From: Sipunculus nudus
Lineage: Eukaryota > Annelida > Sipuncula > Golfingiida > Sipunculidae
Assembly: GCA_026874595.1 (NCBI GenBank)
Contig: CM049320.1
Coordinates: 50,730,714-50,794,713 of the forward strand
Direction of reading: 5' to 3'
DNA length: 64,000 bases
A program made the translations under genes and the position numbers. Within the stretch, counting starts at the first letter, position 1. Each line of letters starts with the position of its first letter. Positions 45,304 to 55,214 of this stretch are shown one piece after another. Below the pieces are notes generated by a model. It was not told the DNA's origin and did no database searches. It saw only the letters and a list, made by a program, of their open reading frames with translations.

Positions 45304-47998
45304 GTATGGACTGGAATAGTTATGTATAATTATTACATTAATGGTCATTTTCATGTCTTTTGGGTGTCTAACTCATATACAAGTAATGACTATATATGGA
45401 TGTTATGTAATGAGCACTATAGTTTAACAAAATTAAATCACACTATGATATCCATTAAATATATTTGTGCAGCAGGGTTTGATTTTATTACTAGAAGAGT
45501 ATCATTTTTTTAGTTATTTTTTTCACATTTGGCTTGTAGATAATTCTGGTAATGAAAACCACAGATGTATTAAAATACCTAATAAGGTCAAGGTCCTAAC
45601 TATGCTTAGCCATTGAATATTGGAAATCATACCTCCACTTTTTTTATTATAATATTTTAAAGAAAAATTGCTATTTGAAATTGCTAGTTAAAAACTTAGC
45701 TCGTGGCAAAGATAAAAATTTTGAACCCTGATGCAGTATTGCATGAATATATTTGATTATTACCTGGTCTACATAAATATTCCAGTAAATTATAATGTTC
45801 ATCATAGTATCATCTCAGAAGAATGATTTACAAGATATAACTGTCAAACAGATGCTATGTTTGTTTACATTAAATGAATGAAGAATCTAGCTGGTAGGCA
45901 ATGTGTACTGGCTGGTTGAAACTTTATACACATGCATACACATGTTACTTAAATATAAGTTTTGTAAATATTTGAAGACTAGTTTTCCATCTATAGGTAC
46001 AATATTATTATAAACTAAACCGATTGTTCAGGTAGATATAAAAATGAAAGCAAATATGCCTTAGTGGTCACTATATCAAAGCCTAAATGAAATAATACTA
46101 TGGAGCTTATCATGAAACATACAGTCAATTATAGACAGCTATGCCAAAGCGAGGAACAAGTGCAGAAAGATTGTGGAGCAGGGTTCTGATCTGGCAACAA
46201 CTGATGAAAATTCTAAGAGGAAGTGAGTAACTATAAGATATCTTTGTACATCAAATCAGATGTTTTCCTGTGAAGATTTGGAACACCTTAACCAGAATCT
46301 ATCTGTCAGATTTAATGGATGTTTTTTTTTTTTTTTTTTGCAGTTTGTATACTAAGAAATGAATTCTTGACAGGTAAATATAAATTAATTTTCTGCCCCC
46401 CCCCCAAAAAAAAAAAAATTAGGGTTGTTAAGTATTTGTGTCTTTTTGAAGATCACGCAATTTTAATATTTCAAATTTGGCTCATGTTTTTATGTCTAAT
46501 AACTATCTTGCATCTGAAAATTAATGTACTCCATCAAATAACATTTATGTTGTTGGTATTTTTAAACAGATCACGCCCACCAAAACACCTGAGATTGGAC
46601 GATAGTACTGCTAATGATGATGATGATCATAATGATGATGATGATGCTGGTTCAACTAGTCCCATCATGAGTAAACAGAAGAGTCCACATATTGAAAGGT
46701 ATAACATACAATATATTACATTAAGTGCTTGTATTTTTCTTTGCCACGGATATTTCTTTGATCTGAATTTGTCAGTTCAAATAGATATGGATATATAACC
46801 AATGATGCATTTTCATTATACTCAGTATGAACATATTGTTTTCTGAATTGACTGATCATGCTGTTACATACTCATTTTTAGCTCATCTGATTACAAGTCA
46901 TCTGACTATGAGTCTTGGTCTTTTGTCTGTCATCTGGCCATATCTTTAATCTGTTTGTAGAATAATTTAATACATTTACACATTTTTATTTATAAACATT
47001 TGTATATACTTATTAGATTAAGCTAATGCTCATTTGAAGATGTACAATTCTAATTTTTTACGGTATTTTAATTCAGTTAAAAGTTCAGCTGAGCGCCGTG
47101 GCCCAAGGGTCCCTTGTTACATTAAATAAGTGTAATTGATATTTGCTGCATTTCATCAACCCATGGCCCTGAAAAAAATACCTTGTTAAAAAAATTTCAC
47201 CTCAGTACCTATGATAATTAAAGGTTTGCAGATATGAGTATTATTTATAAACATTTTATTGACTTTTTTCAGAAGCCAAGGAATTTCCCAAAGGCCATCA
47301 AAGGGAACAAGTTCAACTTCAAAAGCCCCCCTTCCAGCAGTGCCAAATTTTCCATCTCTCAGGTCAGATTGTTTTCTGAATAACATTGTTCAAAAGTTAA
47401 CATATTTTGAGCAGCATAGATAGATATGCAGTTTCTTCATTTGATTCACATACTGTATGTGACCTTTATTTTCATGTTTAAAGTTATATTCAGCAAGGGA
47501 GAGCTTATCTGTGGTTGTGATTTGACATATTTGGTTACTGTGATTCATATATTAAATGTATTATTACAAATAGAATATAATTTGTTTGACAGATATGCAG
47601 CATTAATTATTTAAATGTACTATTTTTTTAGTTTTACTGAGCTGAAATGCAATTCTTCAAACATGTGCTGTAAGCTATGAAGTACCAAATTAAACAGCCT
47701 AGTAATCAGATCAGAGGAAGGGGTAAGAGCTTGCATTTTACTTCACTAAATTTATTTACTTTGGAAACTCGCAAATACAGATGAACAGTATTTTACTTTT
47801 CAAAATATATATTTTCATTATTAGTGACCTTATGGAGGAGCCAATGCCAAGTACTTCAAACATAAGGTAAATGTGACTTTCCCTTTGGTAGCATTTTTGT
47901 TACTTGATCGTCGGCTGTTAAACTGATCATTTTCTTTGACTAAACATTGTTACGCTTTAAAGAATTGAGTAAAAAGAAAGCAGATGGATATGATTATC

Positions 47999-48055
<57 letters not shown>

Positions 48056-51000
48056 AAAGATTTGCTTTGTTGCTATGAAATTAAATTGGTAAAATTTGGA
48101 ATGCAGAAGAAGAAAAAAATCAGTAAAATGAAAACTGTTGGTGTTTTGTAGTGACCCTAAACAAAATATTAATTTACTGTTCATAAACAATAAATTTAAA
48201 TGGTGAACTTTTTCATTTGCAGATTAACTAAAGGCAGGGATCCAGTGGTGCCAGAGGAAACCAGGTGAACTGTACATTTTGTTCAGTTGAGCATCTTCAT
48301 TAATTCAATTTCACATGAAAATATATGTAGCAAACTCATTACTCCCGTGTAGAAGAGCTATCTGTAAATTTATTTGCTTTAGGTTAATTGCTGATGAATA
48401 TTTGAGCGTTATACAGATTTGCAATATTTAATGAATGCAACCGTTATCCACAACACCAGCAACCATTTTCTTTGTCTTCCTGCTCCACTGCATAATATAT
48501 ATCCCTTGATAACCGGTATATTCCTTTTTCTCTCTGAATATATATTCTTAAAATGCTGTGAGACAACTGAGCACATAAGCCTGTTAGTCAGGGTTGTCAA
48601 TATAGAGGGGATGGTGGGGGGGGGGGGGGGGGGGGGAATATATCCCCCCCCCCACACTTTTTGGCGGGGAGGGGGGTGTGGGTGATCAATGTAATCACCC
48701 CCTCCTGAACTATTTAGAGAATAATATTTATATATTGCAAATGAAATATATTAATAAATAGAAATAAAGACTTTGGTTCCATTTATGAGTTAACAATGAA
48801 ATATTGAAACCTGGTTTAGAATTAACTTATGCTGGAAACATAATGCCTTATTTTTTTAAAACCTTATTCTTAATTTTAACATATTTGAAATGTATATTTG
48901 TTCAAGTATATATGATCAAGTATATGTGTCATACAGACGCTAAAAGGGTATTTATATATATATTTATAATATATAGGTATGTGTGTATGTGTGTGTGTGT
49001 GTGAGTCCCTCCCCCCCCCCCCCCCGGATGTGATAAATTAACGCCACTGCTGTCAGTATTAATACAAACTTTTGTAGCTAGATTTTTTTTCTCTGATTTT
49101 ATGAGGAATGTTGTGTATTCGAAGCTCTTAGTAAGTGTTCAGCTTTTATACAGGCATCATGAATACCAGTAAAGAAGTAACAGAGAGTTCATTATTCCCT
49201 ATACTATTACTGTAATCATATAAAAGTTTTAAGGACAGTCCATTTAGCTTTTGTTTTTCCTTCTTAACTGACATGAATATATATGTGAAATCTCAACATA
49301 GCAGCCATGTCAAAGTTGCAAACTGTTCAGCATAATAGTAGTTTATGCCTAAAGTTCCTGTATCCTGTTAGAATTCTCTGCAGATGTTCAGCTGGAATTA
49401 TTAAATTTCAAGAAGTTTCCCTTATGAAATATACAGATAATGCTTTTACAGTTTTATCATATTGGAAACATTCACATGTGAGTTTTTGGTCCTTGAGCTC
49501 TGTTATAATTGCAGGGACAAAAAGGTCCTAATAGAACTTGAAAAAATCAAGGGCATGATACTTTCAAACACCATACTTCTCAAGAAAATTCTTGAGAACC
49601 AACAGACACCAGATGTGGACATTAAAGTTGCTATAGAGGATTTCAATCTTCCACTGAGGTCAGAAAATGATGTTGCTTCTATAAATACACTTCTCGAAGA
49701 CAAAGAGAAACGGAAATCCCTTGTAAGTAATGTGTCCTTGTATTTGAAAAGAAAAAGGAGCTGATAGAGCTCATTAGACTGCATAAAAATATACGACCAG
49801 TCTTCATTGCGATGCGGCCCGGGGCCAGATTTAGTTAAGAGTGTAACAGGAAATAGCCACCATTCAAGCCTGGCTGGTGAGATGAGATATTAATCCGCTT
49901 TAATATGCCTCATCAGTTAGTATAACTGTTTACACTTAATATTTTCTAAACACATTACACTAAAATTTGAGAAATATTGTTATTAGTGCATGCGTTTATC
50001 CCAACTAATAAGTCACCCACATGCGGGTACCCGCGCGGGTGAAAATCTGCATGTATGGTAAGGCACCCTACCTAGTTTTGTTCCTATTTGGCTTTCTGAC
50101 TAGGATATATGTGTCGGACAAATTTTTGTGATCTGGTACATTATTAAATGTTAATTGTTTGAAATGTTTGTTCCACATCAATAAATAGGAGAGCCCACTC
50201 TCATGGTGAAAAAAACATGTTTTTACTATGTAACTCCTGTAGTGATATGATACACATACAGCACTATATCATGTATCGCATTTATACAGTCTATATATAG
50301 CATGTGTAGTAATACAGTCAGATAAAGGAGTACAAGCTATCCTGATGGCTACATGTGTAACAGCATCATGGTAATAAAGAAGCTCCATCTACATCAGTGA
50401 CCTGATTATCATTGGCCAAGTATTACTTCAACTCCCAGAATGGGTCACTGTGATCTTATCTGGGGAATCCAAGATGATTTTAATAGGGCATGTTAAGCAA
50501 GAACTGACAAGGTCTAACAGTTATGATTTGTGCCTTTCAATAAACTTCCCAACAGAAGGCTGATGGGGAAAAAAAGACTCATTTATATATTTCAGCATAA
50601 ATTATCGTTCCATAGGTTCGCTACCTGTGCAGTCTCGGAGGGTTCAATGCAAAAGAGGTCATCAGCAGAATCATGACAGAGCTGATGACAAACCCACTTG
50701 CCAGCCAGTTCAACTGGCTGGGGAAAGGCAGCAAGATAGGTCTCAGGAGTCTGCTTCTGGCCGGTGTAATTAAAGGTATGAGACAAAAATTATCAGTTTC
50801 ATAAATGGTTTCATATCTAACTTCAAAACTTGTTAAATACTACTAACCATAATTTGGCGGTCTGTATAAATTGATATCAGTGGTATATATAGCATGGGAC
50901 CCAGATGGGACAAAAAGCAAACCTATTAAGCTAAAAATAATACTGAATCTGAATGAAAATTTTAAACCGTCTTACTCCAAATGCCTCGTCTCTGTATTAA

Positions 51001-52257
51001 TAAATAGCAGGTATATTGCATATTGGATGTATTTTTTTCTATTACAATACACATGTAATTCCATATTGGAAACCATTTTGTTTCAGAATTATTTCATTTA
51101 CCTTGTCAGTTATTATGCCAATTACATTGTGAAACAATAACAGAACAAAAGAACAAAATATTGATTTATTTTATAATTTATCTCATGAAACAGATGCAGC
51201 AAAGGGCAGCAACCTGACCGAAAGCCAGGCAGAGGAAGCCATAAAAAATGGCTTAAATATGCAAGTGACAGGGACAGAGGGAGGAAACGGCGGCTGCTAA
51301 AGAAGAAAGGTAGGTTTCTTAAAATTATATCAGCTAAAACTAGTCGGTAACCACGTTCTAATACTTAAATGCCTCTTACATTTTAAAATTAAGATGCCAT
51401 TTACTTTTCCACAATTCCAAACACTAATAGGAACTTAAACATTCAATTTGACTCTTGCTGTTAATTTCTTAGAAATGTGTCACACGTTTTCATCTACCTT
51501 CAGTAAATTGGTACAGCTGTTTTCTCACTGAATCAGCATTATATTATGAAGTATATATACCAACCACATCAAAACAAATAAGCAGGAACGGATTTAAATA
51601 TGAATCAACAGGATTGAATGTAAAATTAGTTGTTTTTAATATATGCAAATCAGTTGCATCAATGAATGATCAAAAGCAAGTGAACATTATCAAGTATTTA
51701 ATCATTATTTAATGACATGAGCAATTTACATCAGTATCGCTTAAATCAGCACAGGCAGGCTAAAATTTACTATATTGCTTGGCTACTTTTCTTTCAAATC
51801 TGTATCAAACTCAAAAATATTACTCTGTGCTGCTGTTAGTGATTCGAAAAATAGGCATGCATATTATGGGAGGTGCATGCTTGAGCAAAACTTAGAACCA
51901 AGTAAATAAGACTGGCTTTGATCTTTTCTACTACAAACCAGGTACAACAATGCATTTTTAAACTATATGTTGCTCTTTAACAGTTCATAATAAAACTATG
52001 GTTATGATATTCAGAAGCAAACATCATATAATTTCCCTTTTAAATAAAATTATGTCACAGATAACTCTTTATCTTAGTGCTCATTTAACATTTTAAATAC
52101 ATTAGCAGTTTAAACCCACAATTAACACTTTTGGTTTATGTGCAGTTGTCCTTATCAATTGTAATTTAAATTTTTAGCTGAAAAGAAGACCAAAACAGTG
52201 ACCCAAAGAGATGACTCAAGCTCAGACTCCTCAGAGACATCGGCTGATGAGGACTAA
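45114..52257 (+). CDS. DUF4806-domain protein gene, ten coding exons, one apparent frameshift
   Basis: Exons: 45114-45303, 46135-46222, 46570-46698, 47273-47362, 47825-47866, 48223-48264, 49515-49722, 50616-50775, 51194-51309, 52178-52257; all GT..AG and phase compatible. N-terminus MYAVVKFEETNEYETVPRSW with CWWPS is a short conserved module. The middle is low complexity (Asp and Ser/Pro rich). The second half is DUF4806: LPLRSENDVASINTLLED, YLCSLGG then EVISRIMTELM, SQFNWLGKG, and the AI..WLKYA helix. The tail is basic, then Ser/Asp rich, ending at TAA 52255. Six A at 51243-51248, where seven are needed, shifts the frame; as read the protein ends in ...GNGGC at 51300 (351 aa), against 381 aa in the corrected frame. 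Function of DUF4806 is unknown. It follows the transposase on the same strand. Confidence 0.85.
46135..46222 (+). CDS. DUF4806 gene exon 2
   Basis: Acceptor aattatag, donor gtgagt. Encodes SYAKARNKCRKIVEQGSDL then ATTDENSKR. A second AG four bases downstream would break the frame. Confidence 0.75.
46570..46698 (+). CDS. DUF4806 gene exon 3 (acidic)
   Basis: 129 nt, phase 2-2. Encodes SRPPKHLRLDD, then an Asp/Asn run (DDDDHNDDDD), then SPIMSKQKSPHIE. Low-complexity linker. Confidence 0.75.
46878..47120 (-). mobile_element. Short GCTCAGCTGAC-family copy, inverted, in an intron
   Basis: Begins tttttagctcatctgatta and ends ttcagctgagcgccgtggcc, caagggtcccttgtta, the reverse complement of the family's two ends. 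At about 243 bp it may be close to the basic element. Lies in intron 3 of the DUF4806 gene. Confidence 0.6.
47273..47362 (+). CDS. DUF4806 gene exon 4
   Basis: 90 nt, phase 2-2, acceptor ttttttcag. Ser/Pro-rich: SQGISQRPSKGTSSTSK then APLPAVPNFPSL. Confidence 0.75.
47825..47866 (+). CDS. DUF4806 gene exon 5 (42 nt)
   Basis: Phase 2-2, encodes DLMEEPMPSTSNI. Acceptor ttattag, donor gtaaat. Confidence 0.7.
48000..48054 (+). repeat. (TA)n(TG)n microsatellite
   Basis: Nine TA units followed by about 18 TG units, in a DUF4806 gene intron. Confidence 0.9.
48223..48264 (+). CDS. DUF4806 gene exon 6 (42 nt)
   Basis: Phase 2-2, encodes LTKGRDPVVPEET. Acceptor tttgcag, donor gtgaac. Confidence 0.7.
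48590..48690. repeat. Poly-G / poly-C island
   Basis: A 21-base G run, then atatat, a C run and another G-rich stretch. Probably the core of a small MITE beginning cagggttgtcaat. It is also a difficult assembly site. Confidence 0.5.
49515..49722 (+). CDS. DUF4806 gene exon 7
   Basis: 208 nt, acceptor attgcag, donor gtaagt. Encodes a coiled-coil-like helix (KVLIELEKIKGMILSNTILL) and the first part of DUF4806 (FNLPLRSENDVASINTLLED). Confidence 0.88.
50616..50775 (+). CDS. DUF4806 gene exon 8 (domain core)
   Basis: 160 nt, acceptor tccatag, donor gtatga. Encodes VRYLCSLGGFNAKEVI, then NPLASQFNWLGKGSK and LLLAGVIK, the most conserved part of the domain. Confidence 0.9.
51194..51309 (+). CDS. 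DUF4806 gene exon 9 with missing A
   Basis: Reads DAAKGSNLTESQAEEAIK in the incoming frame. After the A6 run (51243-51248) the family-like sequence KWLKYASDRDRGRKRR continues in the next frame, which is also the frame needed by the donor gtaggt and exon 10. One base is missing. Confidence 0.8.
52178..52257 (+). CDS. DUF4806 gene exon 10 with stop
   Basis: Acceptor tttttag. Encodes EKKTKTVTQRDDSSSDSSET then SADED and TAA. Basic-to-acidic tail. Confidence 0.75.
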
Positions 52258-52285
52258 TGATGAGGACTGAAACATAGTTTAGAGA

Positions 52286-52295
52286 AATAAATAAA
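52286..52295 (+). terminator. Polyadenylation signal of the DUF4806 gene
   Basis: Two overlapping AATAAA hexamers 29 and 33 bases after the stop codon. Confidence 0.7.
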
Positions 52296-52559
52296 AGTTC
52301 TTAAGTGCAGTCATTGTAGTTTTGTTTTATGTTCACAAAGTTCCATGGGTCATCTTGGCTGACCAGTATATAGAGTAGCAGTTCATTTCTTTGACATTCC
52401 TGTTAATCACTGGAATCCTATTCTTTTCAGAAGTGGAATAAAAAGATACCTTTTTGGTTTATGTAAAGAGAAGCTAGTTGTGATTTTAGTAAAGGAAACT
52501 GAACTGGATAATGGAATTAACTGCTGCATTAATTTCATCAGGGGGGAGGGTATATTCAT

Positions 52560-52954
52560 GCCAGTTCTGCAGATTTAGCTGATGTTGGCACAGTCCACAG
52601 GTGGCCAACTGGTAGCTGCAAGCGAAAGGTCGTTATATGACGCTGAGTGTCTGAACACGCTAGCGGCGGTCTACTAGTGGCTGCCAATGTTGTCCCACTA
52701 GATATGAAGCTGGTGGGCCTCCGTTGGGCCAACAGATATGTGCAATTTGGCACCGGTGGCTGCAAGGCTAGGGTCTTTATGATGACAGTGGGCCAACAAG
52801 GGGCCAACGGTGGCAATTTGGTTGGCAGCCACTAGTGGCCCAACGTTGGGTGGCTGGACACGCCAACGGCGGTCCACTAGTGGCTGCCAACGTTGGCCCA
52901 CTAGATGTGCAGCTAGTGGGCCTCCGTTGGGCCAACAGATGTGTGTTATCTGGG
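52560..52954 (-). repeat. Subterminal repeats and inverted terminus GTGTTATCTGGG
   Basis: Multiple copies of ggcggtccactagtggctgc, aacgttggccca and cctccgttgggccaacagat, ending GTGTTATCTGGG (52943-52954), the inverse of the CCCAGATAGCAC end at 25611. Starts 300 bp after the DUF4806 gene, so it is a natural right end of the same mobile element. Confidence 0.6.
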
Positions 52955-53369
52955 ATGTTAATAAGTCAGTTCATGGATCTTTTTCACTCATGCAAGTGTT
53001 GAAACTTTGGGAGCGGTTTACCGACAGTTTTTCTCCTCTCACCGGCGCACAAGAGTGTACCGATCGTTTCTCGTTAGTAGGCACAGTCAGACTTATTTTA
53101 AAGGCTATAATTAAATGATTGGGTAATACGTTGGGTAATCCCTTTCATTATGGAAATTAAGAATATCTACATGGAGACTGAGGGAGATTAAAAATAGAGG
53201 GGCTATTAGTCTAGCACCTGAACGCAGATTTTTACGGGCCAAACAAGCTTGCACCTTCACATTTCACGGGAGTTAGCCACAAAATACGGGTGATTGGCCC
53301 GCGGGACCTCTAGAATTTTGAATCATTTTCACAAATGCAAGCTGAATACATTCAAAGAAGGTCAAACGT

Positions 53370-53530
53370 GCGCGGCCTCGAGCCGGCCTCGAACCCTTTT
53401 GCCCCAAGTCACCGAGGCAGGAGGGCTCGAGGCCAAGACCGAGTCCGATTCATGGCCTTCCGAGGCCAAGGCCAAGGCCGAGGCCGGCGAAACCCGGCCT
53501 CGACACCGGCCTCGAGACCTCAAACACTGC
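53370..53530 (-). repeat. CGAGGC minisatellite, second site
   Basis: cggcctcgagccggcctcga / gaggccaaggccaaggcc repeats, followed by cactgcacgcgggccc. Compare cgcgcgggcagtgttgca at 17983 in the opposite sense: same family. Confidence 0.6.
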
Positions 53531-53787
53531 ACGCGGGCCCAATTGAACACCTGAAAAATTAAATTTACATTTAAGAAATGGTTTGAGAAGGCACGTTTGT
53601 ACAGTTTAGGATGCTTAAATTGCAAATGTATAAAGTATTAATTAAGTTATCCATACATACCTCACCCGGAGAGGACCCGAAGGGTTTCTAGGGCTGCCGT
53701 CTTGCAAACTTGCAATCGCCCAACTGCATGAGTGCTTCCCACTCTCCACCAAAGATGCCGCCACTTGCATGTCTAATGGCCCGGCCT

Positions 53788-53796
<9 letters not shown>

Positions 53797-53833
<37 letters not shown>

Positions 53834-53906
53834 AAAATTAGTGGATATATATATATATATTAAGAAAATTAGTGGATATATATATATATATATTAAGAAA
53901 ATTAGT

Positions 53907-53978
<72 letters not shown>
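53797..53978 (+). repeat. (TA)n with aagaaaattagtgga interruptions
   Basis: Three copies of aagaaaattagtggatat separated by TA runs, then about 34 TA units. Confidence 0.9.
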
Positions 53979-53980
<2 letters not shown>

Positions 53981-54779
53981 TTCCTAAGCTGTTTGCAATG
54001 CCCTGATGGCAAAGCGCTCGATGGTATAACTAGAGCGTATATTTAGTGTAAGGAATCAAACGATTGTAAGCATATCGTGTTTGCTAATAAGTTTCGTATC
54101 GTACGTTGTACGGCACATTTCAGAACGGTATGACTGGAGTTGTTGGACATTAAACAATTGGTTGTTCACTGAAGCGTGTTTGTGCTTTATACCGGTACAA
54201 CGTGCCTAATCTGGGTTACTCTTTCTGTTCAATTTGAGTTTACGTAAGAGGAATTGTTAGCGTATCTACAACTTGTTACAAGTTCACTGCGTTGATTAAG
54301 CGTTGCCAGGTTTTGTTTACATATAATGATATATTTCTCCCACAGACACATGTTACATCTGTTAGTTTCTGGGGAATGTGCTTTGGCTTTTCCGTTTAGC
54401 GGTAGTTGATCCTGATCTAACCGCTATAAAAGATTAATCTATATATACCGATTGTTTACTATTTGCTTAATATAGGGCCTACGTGGGAGGAGTTAATTGA
54501 TTCGTTAATTACCCTCTTAATTAACTATTAAGGCAGGTGTTTAGACAGTACGTACCGGTATACTTAACCACTTAGGCAACTCAATGATGAACTGATTAAC
54601 CTCCTTATATTATAATTTCCGTTCCGCCCGCACTTATCGTCTAAGCGTACTCTCTCTCGTTCATTATCCGTTTTTCCTTCTTCCTTTCATTTTTCTTTCC
54701 TTTTTTTTTTACTCTTTATTTATTTCTCTCTCTCTCTCTCATCATAAGAGAAATCGTTCGAACATTGTTTATGCCACCA

Positions 54780-55093
54780 TGTTTGTTCATTAGGGATCTA
54801 CTCAATGGACCTTTCCGACCTGTCAATCATGCGTAACCAATTGGCCAATCAGATTACGACATTTATGACGTGATCGCCACCTGTCGAGTGTCCGCCATAT
54901 TGTCCCACAAACCAACCTCGTGTGTGGGACCGTGCGCACGTGGATATGACAGTACCTTATTTTGTGCGGCCTTTTCTTCCACGAAATATTGGTTCTTTGA
55001 AGTTCATGGGAAACGTGCAACGGTGACCAGAGATACTCTAAAAGGTTAGGGAGGGGCCAGGCTTATTTTAATCCAGAAGACTGAACTGGCGAA
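54780..55093 (+). promoter_or_regulatory. Candidate promoter and 5' UTR for the exon at 55094
   Basis: Contains gCCAATc (54845), TGACGTGA (54866-54873) and a YY1-like CCGCCATATTG (54892-54902). No TATA box. Typical of a host housekeeping-type promoter; inference. Confidence 0.35.
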
Positions 55094-55214
55094 ATGTTTC
55101 CGGTGGACCAAGGCTTGTGGGAGGCCGCACAGCTAGTGCACAGCCAGCTCGACGTCACCAGGATTTATAAGCACAAATCAAATGCAGAAGTGCCAGAACG
55201 CTTTAACTTCAACG
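55094..55214 (+). CDS. Possible first coding exon, perhaps acyl-CoA synthetase (ACSM)-like
   Basis: ATG is preceded by an in-frame TGA and the frame is open for 40 codons plus one base to a donor gtgagt: MFPVDQGLWEAAQLVHSQLD then VTRIYKHKSNAEVPERFNFN. The EVPERFNF ending resembles the start of the catalytic region in medium-chain acyl-CoA synthetases, but no continuing exon was found. A splice to the acceptor at 56798 would stop after ten codons. Could also be a lncRNA exon or a gene fragment. Confidence 0.38.

Noticed and set aside
54823-55020. Minus-strand 65-codon frame opposite the candidate promoter
   Set aside because: Lies over promoter-like sequence with CCAAT and CRE motifs and has no recognised family.
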